Shown here piece after piece: positions 9,265-18,118 of a stretch of 64,000 nt of DNA (position 1 is the stretch's first letter; each line of letters starts with the position of its first letter). Made by a program: the position numbers and the translations under genes. The notes beneath the pieces were generated by a model, which was not told the origin of the DNA, made no database searches, and saw nothing but the letters and a program-made list of their open reading frames with translations. This stretch comes from a virus, in IMG/VR virus record IMGVR_UViG_3300037297_000066, positions 310,001-374,000 of that record; one strand, given 5' to 3'.

Positions 9265-10310
9265 AGGCTAAGCGAGTCCAAGAGATTTACGACGAGATCG
9301 GGGGGTACATCATCGAGTTGGATCCAGATCCTGTGACCCGTGGCCCCGCCTATCTGCAGGATCTTATTGCCAAGTGTCGAGGCTACCAGAATGCCGTGAG
9401 TCTCATCTTGCATGAGGTTCATCGGGAGAAGCATGCTTTGGAGTCGAAGCTCTGGAGCTTGAAAGCTTCTTTCCAGGTATCTTCGGATGAGCTGTTGTCG
9501 GGGGACCGGCGGGTGAAAAACCTACCTTCCATTGATGATCGGAAGGCATCGATCAACACGATTCTGTGCAAGGAACGTGACCAGATCGACGAGGCAGAGA
9601 ACGAGCTGCGGGACCTAGGGTTCGTTGACAAAGCTGTGCGTCACAGGAGTAAGGAGCTCTCGGACACTATGAGCGCCATTAGACTCCAAAGATCTCTCAT
9701 TCGAGACGAGCTGGATACAGGGTCCTTCTATGGGGACGAGTCTCGTGAGTCTAGGAACCAGCAACTCTTGAAAGAGGGGTCTTTGGATGGTTTTGGGCAG
9801 GAAGAGGACTTCAGGGATCTGTTAGAAGACGCCTTTGGGGAGGATGAGTCTGAGGAAGATTCGGAAAAGTCAGAAGACGAGTCCGAGGGGGATCTGGAAG
9901 AGGTAGTCGAAGAAGACGCTTCAGAGGAGGAGCCTGAAGAGGACTTAGAGGAAGAGGGGGAGCCTGTCGAAGAAGAGCCTCTCAAACACTCGGAGGATGA
10001 GGAGGAGGACTTTGGGGATCTCTTCGAGGATGATTCTGAGGTAGTGCGGTTTTCGGAGTCCAAATCCGAGAGTTCTGATTCTGAGTTTGAAGGGCTATTC
10101 GAGGACGAGGAAGAGTCTGGGTCTGGTGACGGGGAGGCGTCCGAAAAAAGCGTTTTGTCGGAGCCTGAGGTTTCTGATGCAAACGAGTCTGAGGAGACCC
10201 CCCAAGATGTTGGGGGTGAGGACCCGGAAGATACCGACATAGACGAGTTCCTAAAAGAAGGTGGTTACGAAGACCTTTTTGAGGGACTCGAAGACGAAGA
10301 TACGGTATAA
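9261..10310 (+). CDS. Coiled-coil protein with very long acidic tail
   Basis: This 349-residue protein has a helical N-terminal 165 residues, including a charged coiled-coil-like stretch (KERDQIDEAENELRDLGFV) ending at LQRSLIRDELDTGSFYGDE. The remaining ~180 residues are almost all Asp, Glu and Ser in imprecise repeats (SEEDSEKSEDESEGD, EDEEEDFGDLFEDD). Such polyacidic tails can mimic DNA or bind OB-fold and basic partners; that is inference. No enzyme motif is present. It lies between the helicase and the SSB-like gene, so a replication or recombination accessory such as a loader or mediator is plausible but unproven. Confidence 0.6.
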   Translation: MKAKRVQEIYDEIGGYIIELDPDPVTRGPAYLQDLIAKCRGYQNAVSLILHEVHREKHALESKLWSLKASFQVSSDELLSGDRRVKNLPSIDDRKASINTILCKERDQIDEAENELRDLGFVDKAVRHRSKELSDTMSAIRLQRSLIRDELDTGSFYGDESRESRNQQLLKEGSLDGFGQEEDFRDLLEDAFGEDESEEDSEKSEDESEGDLEEVVEEDASEEEPEEDLEEEGEPVEEEPLKHSEDEEEDFGDLFEDDSEVVRFSESKSESSDSEFEGLFEDEEESGSGDGEASEKSVLSEPEVSDANESEETPQDVGGEDPEDTDIDEFLKEGGYEDLFEGLEDEDTV

Positions 10311-10389
10311 GGGGAGCACCTTTCGTTCATAGCTGCCCCACCTTCTAGTCGCTTTGTGGGGTGGCGTGACCCTACAAGGAGACAATCTA

Positions 10390-11250
10390 GTGCCTGATTA
10401 CTCGGAATACGAGGAGTACGAGGACGATATCGGTCTCGACTCTGACGAGGACAAGAAATTCATCAGGAGTGGTAACCAGGATTGGTTCAAAGGAGACAAA
10501 GGACGTACCTATCGAGTCGCCTTCGTCTACTTCCATCCGTTGGATGTGGTAGCTGTCATGGCTGCCAAGAAGAAGAATCCTGAGATCACTGACGAAGAGA
10601 TCGAAAAGTTGGTTCAGAAGGTTCTGTCCAAGCGGGCCGAAGAGGTTGGGAAGCCTGTCGATCAACTGGCGGATCACGAGAAGCTCGACCTGAGGAGAGT
10701 TCAGTTCAAGCGGATCAGAGCTCACTTCAAGGAAGGCTTCGGTTACGTGGTTTCCAGATTGGGCAAGGACGGCAAGGACGCTGACCGCATCTGGGAACAA
10801 CTGGGAGAGCCACGTGACTACTTTTCTACCCTCTTGTTGATCTATCCGACTGACCGAGATGGTGACGTGGACAAGGCAGAGCTGTCCAAAGGCAAGGGGT
10901 GGATAGTCAACCCTTGGAGGTTCTCTGGAAAGGTGGCTGAAAGGGTCATGAGTCTGGGCAAGTCGCTGAGGAACAACGACTTGTCTTTGGCTGCTCAGGA
11001 CCTGACCATGAAGTGTACAAATTCGGAGTACCAGAACTTCGATCTTGACCCGGCTGGGAAGGCCATTTGGCTGCAGAGTCCCAAGTTCAGGTCCAAGGTT
11101 CTGGAAGCCGCTTTGAAGCTGTACTCCAAGATGAATCCTTTCCGGGAGATGAGTACGGCAGACGTACGCATCAAGCTTGGGATCAGTGACGGTGATGTCG
11201 GAGAGTCTGTCGATGAAGAAGACTGGTCCGGCATGCTGGGCAACGTCTAG
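10390..11250 (+). CDS. Probable gp32-like single-stranded DNA-binding protein
   Basis: A 286-residue protein with the layout of T4 gp32-type SSBs: an acidic N-terminal arm, a core with DYFSTLLLIYP and KGKGWIVNPWRFSGKVAERV (compare gp32 'tyy.nvlvi' followed by 'eGkv.l..fGkki.dki'), QDLTMKCTNSEYQNFDLD (compare 'dl.i.......y...d'), and an acidic C-terminus ending EDWSGMLGNV. I choose GTG 10390 because AAGGAG lies at 10376-10381; upstream in-frame TTG 10354 lacks a site. Its position between helicase, RuvC and RecA genes fits an SSB. The match is to pattern rather than clear sequence identity, so another OB-fold protein is possible. Confidence 0.55.
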   Translation: MPDYSEYEEYEDDIGLDSDEDKKFIRSGNQDWFKGDKGRTYRVAFVYFHPLDVVAVMAAKKKNPEITDEEIEKLVQKVLSKRAEEVGKPVDQLADHEKLDLRRVQFKRIRAHFKEGFGYVVSRLGKDGKDADRIWEQLGEPRDYFSTLLLIYPTDRDGDVDKAELSKGKGWIVNPWRFSGKVAERVMSLGKSLRNNDLSLAAQDLTMKCTNSEYQNFDLDPAGKAIWLQSPKFRSKVLEAALKLYSKMNPFREMSTADVRIKLGISDGDVGESVDEEDWSGMLGNV

Positions 11251-11260
11251 GTCTTGGTAG

Positions 11261-11968
11261 GTGATTACGCTTGGCATCGACCCTTCGTTGACAGGGTTTG
11301 GCTGGTGCGTGCACAACGGATCGGTCATCGGTGCCAAGCGTGTCATCGGCAAGGGGGTGTTCGAGACCTCTTCCAAGAGACCTTTCATTTGGAGGTACAT
11401 CTTCTTGCGTCAGGCCGTGTTTAAGCTGCTCGATGCCTACCCGGAAGTGGAGGCTTTGGGGGTGGAGTCACCTCCTTTTGGGGAGCAGTTCTCCGAGGGG
11501 TTGTATGGCCTGTTTATCATGGTCATCGAGGCTGTTTTCCAGAGACGTAAGAACGTAGTTTTCTTCGATCCTCTGACAGTCAAGTTGTTGGCCAAGATGG
11601 ATCCGTCCATCCGCAAAGGGCAGATGGATAAGGCCGACATGGTGGAGGCATCCAAGGCAGACACGGGGATCAAGAAATGGAACCATAATGAAGCGGATGC
11701 TTTCATCATTTCCAGATCAGCCGCTAGGTTCTGGGACTTCTACGAAGAACGAGTGGTGGAAGAGGAGTTAACCCCTTCTGAGAAACATGTGTTCGCTAGA
11801 AAGCACACCTACAAGAGAGGTCGTCGAGCTGGGCGGACGGTCAAGAAGGGTACTGTCTATCGTGAGGGGGAACGGTTCTTTCGTTTCTCCGAGCTAACAC
11901 CTGAATACGTGGATGTGAGAGTGTTGTTTGAGCGTGGAGATCGTTATGTCCGAGACCGCCAAAACTGA
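11261..11968 (+). CDS. ruvC: RuvC-like Holliday junction resolvase
   Basis: An RNase H-fold endonuclease of 235 residues. GIDPSLTGFG at the N-terminus carries the first catalytic Asp, VESPPFG the Glu, and NHNEADAF the final acidic residues, in the order and spacing of RuvC. E. coli RuvC is 173 residues; the extra ~60 at the C-terminus are basic (HTYKRGRRAGRTVKK) and then acidic/aromatic, probably an added DNA-contact region. The start is GTG 11261. The end overlaps recA by 23 nt. It would resolve four-way junctions from RecA-driven recombination or debranch replicated DNA before packaging. Confidence 0.85.
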   Translation: MITLGIDPSLTGFGWCVHNGSVIGAKRVIGKGVFETSSKRPFIWRYIFLRQAVFKLLDAYPEVEALGVESPPFGEQFSEGLYGLFIMVIEAVFQRRKNVVFFDPLTVKLLAKMDPSIRKGQMDKADMVEASKADTGIKKWNHNEADAFIISRSAARFWDFYEERVVEEELTPSEKHVFARKHTYKRGRRAGRTVKKGTVYREGERFFRFSELTPEYVDVRVLFERGDRYVRDRQN

Positions 11969-13361
11969 AGCCCCGAAACAGCAGGTTAAGAGGGGTCCCG
12001 GTCGGCCTCCTAAGAATCCTGGCGCCAAGCCTGGTCCGAAACCAGGTAAGAAGTCAGTAAAGAACGCCAACGCCAATCGTTCTGCCAAGTCAGCTGCAGC
12101 AGCTAGAAATGCCATTCACAAGTATCTGAAGCAAGATCCTGTGGCTATGAATGTTTCGCAGCTTCCCCACCTCTCTACGGGGAGCTCTAGCATCGACAAC
12201 CTGATTGGAGGCACTCCGTCCAAGGACGGCAGCGGCCCTGTCTGTCCTGGCTTCCCTAGAAAGCATGTCTCGGAAGTGTTTGGTCCTGAGTCAAGTGGAA
12301 AGACCACGTTGGCTTTGGAAACCGTTGTCCGTGTTCAGAAGAATGGCGGGGTAGCCATGTTTCTGGACTTTGAGCACGCTCTTCACCATGGCTATGCAAG
12401 CGCCGTTGGGGTGGATTTTCATAAGGACAGGTTGCTTCTCTATGCCCCTGAGACTCTTGAACAGGGTTTCAAAATGATTTGGACTGCCATCCATACGGGA
12501 GTGGATCTTGTGGTGGTGGATTCCGTATCTAGCATGGTGCCCAAGTCTGAGATGGAGAAGAAGCCCGATGAGGCGGCAAAGGTAGGGGCCCAGGCAGCTT
12601 CCTTTTCGATCATGCTTCCCAAGCTGATCAACTGGCTCCACAGTGAGGCTGCTCTGAAAATCAACCCTCAAGGAACGGCCATTATTTTCTTGAACCAGGA
12701 ACGGGCTTTCATTCAGACGTCGGGGGGTAAGGGAGGTCCGAAGGCCCGGGAGGGAACCGTCAACACCTCAGGAGGGAAGGCGCTCAAGTTCTATGCCTAC
12801 GTGCGGCTGATGATGACGAAAAAGGGGCATGACACCATCAAGCGGAAGGATCGTTTCACTGGCAAAGAACGGACATACCCCTACGGTAACCACGTCACAG
12901 TCAAGGTGGTGAAGTCGAAGATCGATGCTAAGCAGGGCCATTCCTGTGACATCTTCATTCGCTACGGTCAAGGCATCGACGATTACCACAGCATCCTTCA
13001 GGGGGCGTTGTCCAATCGTCTCGTCAAGACAGGAGGGGGAGGTTACTACGAATACGAAGGACAGCGGATTCGGGGTAAAGACAAGTTCCGTCAGTACCTT
13101 GTAGACAATCCGAAGATCTTCAAGAAGCTTCGGGCAGCTGTGCTGTCGGCCGTAGTAGAAACCGAGCCTCCGGTGGAGCTGGAGGAAGATGACGATCTGA
13201 TCAGTCAGATGGAGTCGGCGTTTGAAGGGGAGGACTTCGATTTGGCAGCTGCTGTGAACGAAGAGTACGAGGGAGAGGTCATCGAGGAAGATTCTTCGGA
13301 AGAGGAGGATTCCTCTGAAGAGGGGGAGGACTCCTCAGAGGAGGGGTCGGGGGAGGACTAG
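11946..13361 (+). CDS. recA: RecA recombinase with basic N-terminal extension and acidic tail
   Basis: A 471-residue RecA (E. coli 353). The core has Walker A GPESSGKTT (113-121), DFEHALHHGYA, Walker B LVVVDSV, an L1/L2 region (FLNQERAFIQTSGG) and a C-terminal segment with the 'qGkeN'-like KIFKKLR. About 47 extra N-terminal residues are Lys/Pro/Ala-rich and contain an AT-hook-like RGPGRPPK. The last ~65 residues are acidic repeats (EEDSSEEGEDSSEE). ATG 11946 has GGAGA at 10 nt; a TTG at 11928 would add six residues. It acts in strand exchange and probably recombination-dependent replication. The acidic tail extends a feature that in cellular RecA is short and autoinhibitory. Confidence 0.95.
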   Translation: MSETAKTEAPKQQVKRGPGRPPKNPGAKPGPKPGKKSVKNANANRSAKSAAAARNAIHKYLKQDPVAMNVSQLPHLSTGSSSIDNLIGGTPSKDGSGPVCPGFPRKHVSEVFGPESSGKTTLALETVVRVQKNGGVAMFLDFEHALHHGYASAVGVDFHKDRLLLYAPETLEQGFKMIWTAIHTGVDLVVVDSVSSMVPKSEMEKKPDEAAKVGAQAASFSIMLPKLINWLHSEAALKINPQGTAIIFLNQERAFIQTSGGKGGPKAREGTVNTSGGKALKFYAYVRLMMTKKGHDTIKRKDRFTGKERTYPYGNHVTVKVVKSKIDAKQGHSCDIFIRYGQGIDDYHSILQGALSNRLVKTGGGGYYEYEGQRIRGKDKFRQYLVDNPKIFKKLRAAVLSAVVETEPPVELEEDDDLISQMESAFEGEDFDLAAAVNEEYEGEVIEEDSSEEEDSSEEGEDSSEEGSGED

Positions 13362-13366
13362 TCTGA

Positions 13367-14722
13367 ATGATTGAAGTCACCATTCAGAACTTCCAGTCGA
13401 TTCGAAAGGTATCCCTTCGGATTGATCGGTTCACAGCCCTAGTGGGTCGTTCTAACATTGGCAAGTCAGCTATTGTTAGGGCGATCCGCTGTGCTCTGAC
13501 AGGAGCTGCTGGTACCGAGTTCGTTCGACACGATCCAGAGACGTGTGCTCGTCTGCTCAAGGGGAACAAGAAGTGTAAATGCTTCACCTCTGTGCGTCTC
13601 AAGATGAACGGCATTTCCTTGCTTTGGGAAAAGGGGGATGCCGTCAACAAGTACACGGTTGTCAAAGATGGGGTGGAACAGGTCTACACCAAGGTAGAGC
13701 GGGGGACCCCTGAGTTTCTGAGCCCTGAGTTTTCTTTGGTCAAAGTTGGGGACTCCAAGGATCTGGTTCAGGTTTCTGAGCAGTTTGATCCTATCTTCTT
13801 GTTGGACCAATCAGGGGCTACCGTAGCGGATGTCCTCAGTGATGTAGCAAAACTGGATAGCATCAACGAGGCCATGCGGTTGGCCGAGAAGGATCGTAGG
13901 GAGGCGGTCTCTACTCGGAAGGTTAGAGAGAAGGATCTGAAGGCCATACGTGACGAACTTTCGGCCTATGACGGTTTGGATTCTACGGTGGCTCGGGCTC
14001 GCAGGGTACAGGAGGAGTACGAGGGCGTTTTGGCAGCCTCTAAACGGCTTCAGGAGCTCGTTGCCTATCGGCAGTCTCTAAGGGACCAGGTGACAGCCGC
14101 AAAGCTTCTGAAGGCCGCTACGGAGCCAGACTTACCTGATCGTGACGTATTGAGCTCCCAGTACACGAAGGCGAGTCAGCTGGAGAAGTTGGCCCGTCGT
14201 TCGGTTCAGCTTCGAGGACTGGTCAAGTGCATGCGGGAAGCTCTAGCCCCGGATCTACCTGACCACAGTTCGCTGGAGGCGTCTCATAGCAAGGCAAAAG
14301 AGTTGGAAGTCTTTGCGGGACGTCTTGTCGTAGTTCGTAAACAGATCAAGGCTCTTTTGGTGGTGCAAGGCACCTCCCTTATGGACGAGGCACCTGTTCA
14401 GAAAGCTTTGAACCGGACTGTGTTGTTGGGAGAGTGGGCGTCTCGTGTTCGTGGGCTTGTTGGGCTGTTGAAAGGATCCGAAAAGCTTCAGCAGTCGTTG
14501 GCAGCTCCTGATGCTTGCTCGAAGCCTTTGGAGAAGGTTGTTCGTTTGGCGGCCTTTTCCCAAAGGTATGAGACTCTTGTGGGCCAGGTGGGGGATCTGG
14601 AAGAGAGTCTTGAGAGGGCTGTAGAGGATGAAAAAGGGTTGCGACAGGAGTTCAATGAGCTCGGGGCGTGTCCCACTTGTTCTCAGCGTCTTAGTCCTGA
14701 ACACATGCTGGGGCACTCCTGA
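13367..14722 (+). CDS. sbcC: N-terminal half of a Rad50/SbcC-type ATPase ending at a zinc hook
   Basis: A 451-residue protein. It opens like Rad50/SbcC/RecF (IEVTIQNFQSI), with Walker A GRSNIGKSA (27-35) and a Q-loop region, then ~270 residues of helical arm from about residue 160. The arm shows ~45-residue imperfect repeats (PDLPDRDVLSSQYTKA, PDLPDHSSLEASHSKA). It ends with CPTC (C435, C438), the Rad50 zinc-hook motif, only 13 residues before the stop. ABC signature and Walker B are missing; they are encoded separately at 18082. It overlaps the SbcD gene by 1 nt. Together these would form an SbcCD/Mre11-Rad50 end-processing complex. Confidence 0.88.
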   Translation: MIEVTIQNFQSIRKVSLRIDRFTALVGRSNIGKSAIVRAIRCALTGAAGTEFVRHDPETCARLLKGNKKCKCFTSVRLKMNGISLLWEKGDAVNKYTVVKDGVEQVYTKVERGTPEFLSPEFSLVKVGDSKDLVQVSEQFDPIFLLDQSGATVADVLSDVAKLDSINEAMRLAEKDRREAVSTRKVREKDLKAIRDELSAYDGLDSTVARARRVQEEYEGVLAASKRLQELVAYRQSLRDQVTAAKLLKAATEPDLPDRDVLSSQYTKASQLEKLARRSVQLRGLVKCMREALAPDLPDHSSLEASHSKAKELEVFAGRLVVVRKQIKALLVVQGTSLMDEAPVQKALNRTVLLGEWASRVRGLVGLLKGSEKLQQSLAAPDACSKPLEKVVRLAAFSQRYETLVGQVGDLEESLERAVEDEKGLRQEFNELGACPTCSQRLSPEHMLGHS

Positions 14723-15699
14723 TGGCTATTCGATTTCTCTACCGGACAGACGTACACATGGCGGATCGATCCCCCGCTTCATGGAAGGGAGACTACCCTG
14801 CTGAGCTCTGGGAGTCCCTTCGGCAGATCGGGGAGCTGGCCAGGAAGTACCAGGTACAAGCGGTGTTGGATGGGGGAGACTACTTCCACGTCAAAGCTGC
14901 TACCCGTAACTCTCATGCCATCGTGGCCAAGACGGCTTCTTTGCATCTGTCGGAGTACTCTTGTCCGGTGTGGGCTATCGAGGGCAACCATGACATTGCC
15001 TATCGCTCTCTGGACACCTTGGATAGACAACCTCTGGGTGTACTTTTTGCCTCGGGGGTGTTTCATAAGTTGAGGAATGAGGTTTTCCGAGAAGGCTCCC
15101 TTAAGGTGAGGGTGGTGGGGGTTCCATTTGATCCTCTTCTGAAGCTGGAAGATCTTCTGGCCATCAAGAAGGAGCCCGGTGATACCCACCTGATCATGGT
15201 GGTGCATGCTCTAGCGTCGAAAGACCCTCCTCCCAACGTGAACGAGTTTTTCGGAGAGTCTGTTTTCCGGTACAGTGACCTGGTTCACGAAGGGGGCCCT
15301 GACGTAGTCTGCTTTGGACATTGGCATCGGGACCAGGGAGTTGAGGTTATTGATGGTCGCTACTTCGTCAATCCTGGAGCTATCAGCCGGGGAGCTTTGA
15401 TCAAGGAGAACCTCAATCGAATTCCGAAGGTGGTTCTCATCGAGTGTTCGGAGGAGGGGATTTCTATCTCAGCTGCTCCTCTCAAGGTGGCCCCAGCTCG
15501 GGAGGTCTTTGACCTAGAGCGTAAAGCTCGTCAAGAACGGGAGAATGAGTCCATCGAGCAATTCGTGGACAGGATTCGACAAGACGTTCAGTTGGAGGCT
15601 TCCTCTTCGGTAGAGGAAACTGTTCGATCCCTTGACTTTGCTCGTGATGTGAGGGATGCGGCTTTGGAGTATCTTGAACGAGCTAGGGCCCAAAGCTGA
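14722..15699 (+). CDS. sbcD: SbcD/Mre11-like DNA nuclease subunit
   Basis: A 325-residue metallophosphoesterase. All metal-ligand motifs are in order: D10-x-H12 (RTDVH), GGD53, GNHD (88-91), VVH162, and GHWH (199-202). The C-terminal ~70 residues are charged and helical and fit the Rad50-binding segment. Mre11/SbcD is the endo/exonuclease of the Rad50 complex and trims blocked or hairpin DNA ends; T4 gp47 is the phage counterpart. It is flanked by the Rad50 N-half (TGATG overlap) and a Cas4/AddB-like nuclease (1-nt overlap), a compact end-resection cluster. Confidence 0.93.
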   Translation: MAIRFLYRTDVHMADRSPASWKGDYPAELWESLRQIGELARKYQVQAVLDGGDYFHVKAATRNSHAIVAKTASLHLSEYSCPVWAIEGNHDIAYRSLDTLDRQPLGVLFASGVFHKLRNEVFREGSLKVRVVGVPFDPLLKLEDLLAIKKEPGDTHLIMVVHALASKDPPPNVNEFFGESVFRYSDLVHEGGPDVVCFGHWHRDQGVEVIDGRYFVNPGAISRGALIKENLNRIPKVVLIECSEEGISISAAPLKVAPAREVFDLERKARQERENESIEQFVDRIRQDVQLEASSSVEETVRSLDFARDVRDAALEYLERARAQS

Positions 15700-16580
15700 T
15701 GTATCTGTCTTACTCTGGCTGGAAGAAACTGAGCGACTGCGAGTTTGCCTATTGGCTGGCTTACGTTGCTCGGTTACCCATCGAGGGTGTGGACAACATG
15801 GTCAACTCCTTGTTTGGGTCGGTGTTGGGGGAACTCTTCGAGGACTTTTACAATGGGGGGTACTGGCGCAAGAATCGACGGAACGGCCTCTCTTCCGAAG
15901 AGTTCTTGGATAGTCGGACAAAGGATAAGCTGCTGCAGGTAGTTAAGGATAAGAAGCGAAAGGGACAGGTCATCCAGTGGAAGGACGAGGACCCTTTAGC
16001 TACCTACAAGTCCAAGGATGAGTTGTTGAGGGACTTGCGTCAGGGTATTCGGTCTGGGTTGGCCAGCATACGGTTTCACAGGCTAATTGGGAAAGACGCA
16101 AGGGCCGAGGTGAAGCTGGATGGTACCTTCCATAGCCATCGGATTGCTGGCCGAGCAGACTTGCTAATGACTCGGATCCCTCCTGATGAGGATCTAGTCT
16201 TGTTAGATGGCAAAGGGTCCAAACCTCACAATCGGAAGTACGTGGACCCTGACCAGTTGCGTTGGTACGGAATGCTCTACCGGCACAAGTTCAAGAGACT
16301 TCCTGACAAACTTGGTTTTCTGTTTTGGAGAGCCGGACCGGTAGAGAGCATCGATTGGCTGGCTTTTTGCGAAGACGACCTGTCAGAGCTTTTTGAACGT
16401 GTGCTAACCGTTGCGAATAGTGTAGAATCTCGCCTTGCTCGGTTAGAGAGCAGCCCTTCTCTGTCGTCTGTCAGGAAGATTTTCAGAGACCGTCCGAGCC
16501 AGTCGGCTTGTCGTTTCTGCCCTTACGCCGTCCGCAAGATTTGTCCCGAAGGGTTCTCTTTGACCCATCAATCTGACTAA
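15699..16580 (+). CDS. Cas4/AddB-like PD-(D/E)XK nuclease with 4Fe-4S cysteines
   Basis: A 293-residue RecB-family nuclease. The core shows E137, GRAD154LL, LLD170GK172 (the D-x-K) and Q186 followed by Y190 (QLRWY), the usual RecB-nuclease signature. Four cysteines fit the AddB/Cas4 iron-sulfur staple: C14 near the N-terminus (LSDCEFAYWL), then C271, C274 and C282 (CRFCPYAVRKIC). Such enzymes process DNA ends 5' to 3'. There is no CRISPR array or Cas1/Cas2, so a resection role beside SbcCD and RecA is far more likely than spacer acquisition. It overlaps sbcD by 1 nt. Confidence 0.88.
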   Translation: MYLSYSGWKKLSDCEFAYWLAYVARLPIEGVDNMVNSLFGSVLGELFEDFYNGGYWRKNRRNGLSSEEFLDSRTKDKLLQVVKDKKRKGQVIQWKDEDPLATYKSKDELLRDLRQGIRSGLASIRFHRLIGKDARAEVKLDGTFHSHRIAGRADLLMTRIPPDEDLVLLDGKGSKPHNRKYVDPDQLRWYGMLYRHKFKRLPDKLGFLFWRAGPVESIDWLAFCEDDLSELFERVLTVANSVESRLARLESSPSLSSVRKIFRDRPSQSACRFCPYAVRKICPEGFSLTHQSD

Positions 16581-16589
16581 GGAACAGCA

Positions 16590-16862
16590 ATGTCTCTCGA
16601 TCGACTACAGAAGAGATTTGAGGATCTTTCTCAACGGTACCACAAGGCTTCTGGGAACAAAGCCAAGCTGGAAGCCCAGCTGGAGATGAAGAAGAAGGAG
16701 TTGACTGATCTTGTAGAAGAGATCAAGGCAGCTGGTTTCGACCCTAAGAAGCTGAAGGAGGCTGTGGACGATGCTGAGAAAGAGCTGGTAGCTCTCATGG
16801 ATGAGTACGAGTCCAAGCTCAAGAGTGTGGAAGAGGCCCTAGAAGCCTACAAAAACAGATGA
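16590..16862 (+). CDS. Small coiled-coil protein between resection genes
   Basis: A 90-residue protein that is almost wholly heptad-like and charged (KLEAQLEMKKKELTDLVEEI, then EKELVALMDEYESKLKSVEE), with a single break at AAGFDPKK, so it likely folds as a helical hairpin. There are no cysteines. It lies between the iron-sulfur nuclease and the clamp, within the interval that separates the two Rad50 halves. Whether it supplies part of the missing descending arm of the split Rad50 is speculation. Start ATG 16590 follows AAGGAACAGCA; its stop overlaps the next start (ATGA). Confidence 0.7.
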   Translation: MSLDRLQKRFEDLSQRYHKASGNKAKLEAQLEMKKKELTDLVEEIKAAGFDPKKLKEAVDDAEKELVALMDEYESKLKSVEEALEAYKNR

Positions 16863-18118
16863 GGATGGAGATGAAGTTCAACGCATTGGTGAAGGATTTG
16901 GTGGCATCCTTGGATGTCGTTTCTGTGGTGCCTCCCAAGTATCCGGGGGCTGACAAGAGAGATTCTGGCTACTTGTTCGTGCTCAAAGAGGACAGGTGTC
17001 TGGTCTACTCTTCTGATGGGTCTCGGGTAGTTCGGTCAGAGTTTCCTGTGACGGAGGTAGAAGGCACTGGATCCTTCGTGTATCCCGGGGATGTCAAGGC
17101 CAGCGCCCCTTTGCGATTCTTGGACCAAGATTCGGAGATCACGATGGAGGCTGGTCACGAGGAGACCGGAGACCGTTACTTCGTCAAATACCAGGTGGGC
17201 CAGGCCAAATCGGAGAAGTCCACTTACGACCCGAGGCGGTTCTCTACCTTCGACGATGCTCTACAGAGGGCCGGGGAAGGGTTCGAGGTTGTCACTTCTG
17301 TGTTGAGGACTTCCTTGCAAATGGCCAAGCCTTACGTAGCTAATAGTTCGGATCCGGACAGTGCTTTTGCTACGGTGTGCTTGTTCGACGATTCGAACGA
17401 AGCCTGGGCCGCCGGCAACGGGGTCGTTTACGCAGCCGACAACAAGGGCAGCACGGCTTTTTTCTTCCAGTGCAGTGAGTTGGAAGGAAAGGGGCTATCG
17501 GTTCATGGCCAACACCTGCCGTTCGTGGGGGCTTTTTTGTCTAGGTGTGGGGTCAAAACCCGGGTTCTTGTAGGGGAGTCGATGACTTACCTTGTCAACG
17601 ACGATAACCAGGTCTTTGGTTGGAGTCGTTGCCAGAGTAATCACGATCACTTTCGCTACCCTGCTCTGAAGAAAGACCAGTTCGTTCTGCGCATGTCTTT
17701 GGAGAGTCTCCTGAACGCTCTTCGACACATGCAAGCGGAGATGGGGTCTCAACAGAGCAGGATCAACATGCGGTATTCTCACGAAGAGAAGATCCTGCAG
17801 TTCCGTGGTAGGGGCGGTTCGAACAAGGTGCAGAGTGTCCCGGTGGCAGTCACTCCTGTGAAAGACGAGGATGAGGCTGGAGGGGGTTCTGCTGGAGACT
17901 CAGAGGACTTTAGCCTCAACGCAAACGTCAACCATCTCATTTCGTTGGTGGAGACTTCCAAAGCTCACGAGGTGAACTTGAGAGTGAGTGCCGCTGGCAA
18001 GAAAGCGTTCTTCCGGACCATCGATGAGTTCCGTTTGGACGACAAAGGGAGAGTTGTGGCTGAGGTAGATGGGACCTACTTGTGCAGCGTGACACGATTT
18101 GCAACGACCCAAGCCTAG
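16859..18118 (+). CDS. dnaN: Probable DNA sliding clamp (polymerase III beta-like)
   Basis: A 419-residue protein with three similar alpha/beta segments as in beta clamps. Segment 1 starts MKFNALVKDLVASLDVVS. Segment 2 contains NGVVYAADN (compare 'DGhrla'), then LSVHGQHLPFVGAFLSRCG and a strand series. Segment 3 has NANVNHLISLVETSKAHEVN followed by AFFRTIDEF. E. coli beta is 366 residues; a Gly/Asp-rich insert (DEAGGGSAGDSEDF) explains some of the extra length. The call is supported by delta, delta' and DnaX genes in the same operon. Several ATGs (16859, 16865, 16871) are possible starts. Sequence match to known clamps is weak by eye. Confidence 0.65.
   Translation: MRMEMKFNALVKDLVASLDVVSVVPPKYPGADKRDSGYLFVLKEDRCLVYSSDGSRVVRSEFPVTEVEGTGSFVYPGDVKASAPLRFLDQDSEITMEAGHEETGDRYFVKYQVGQAKSEKSTYDPRRFSTFDDALQRAGEGFEVVTSVLRTSLQMAKPYVANSSDPDSAFATVCLFDDSNEAWAAGNGVVYAADNKGSTAFFFQCSELEGKGLSVHGQHLPFVGAFLSRCGVKTRVLVGESMTYLVNDDNQVFGWSRCQSNHDHFRYPALKKDQFVLRMSLESLLNALRHMQAEMGSQQSRINMRYSHEEKILQFRGRGGSNKVQSVPVAVTPVKDEDEAGGGSAGDSEDFSLNANVNHLISLVETSKAHEVNLRVSAAGKKAFFRTIDEFRLDDKGRVVAEVDGTYLCSVTRFATTQA

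Noticed and set aside
10387-11400. 337-codon open frame on the minus strand
   Set aside because: It mirrors the SSB-like gene and the resolvase start; no ribosome site and no plausible protein features.
15699-16580. Cas4-like protein as part of a CRISPR adaptation module
   Set aside because: No Cas1, Cas2, effector or repeat array in the window; neighbours are resection genes.
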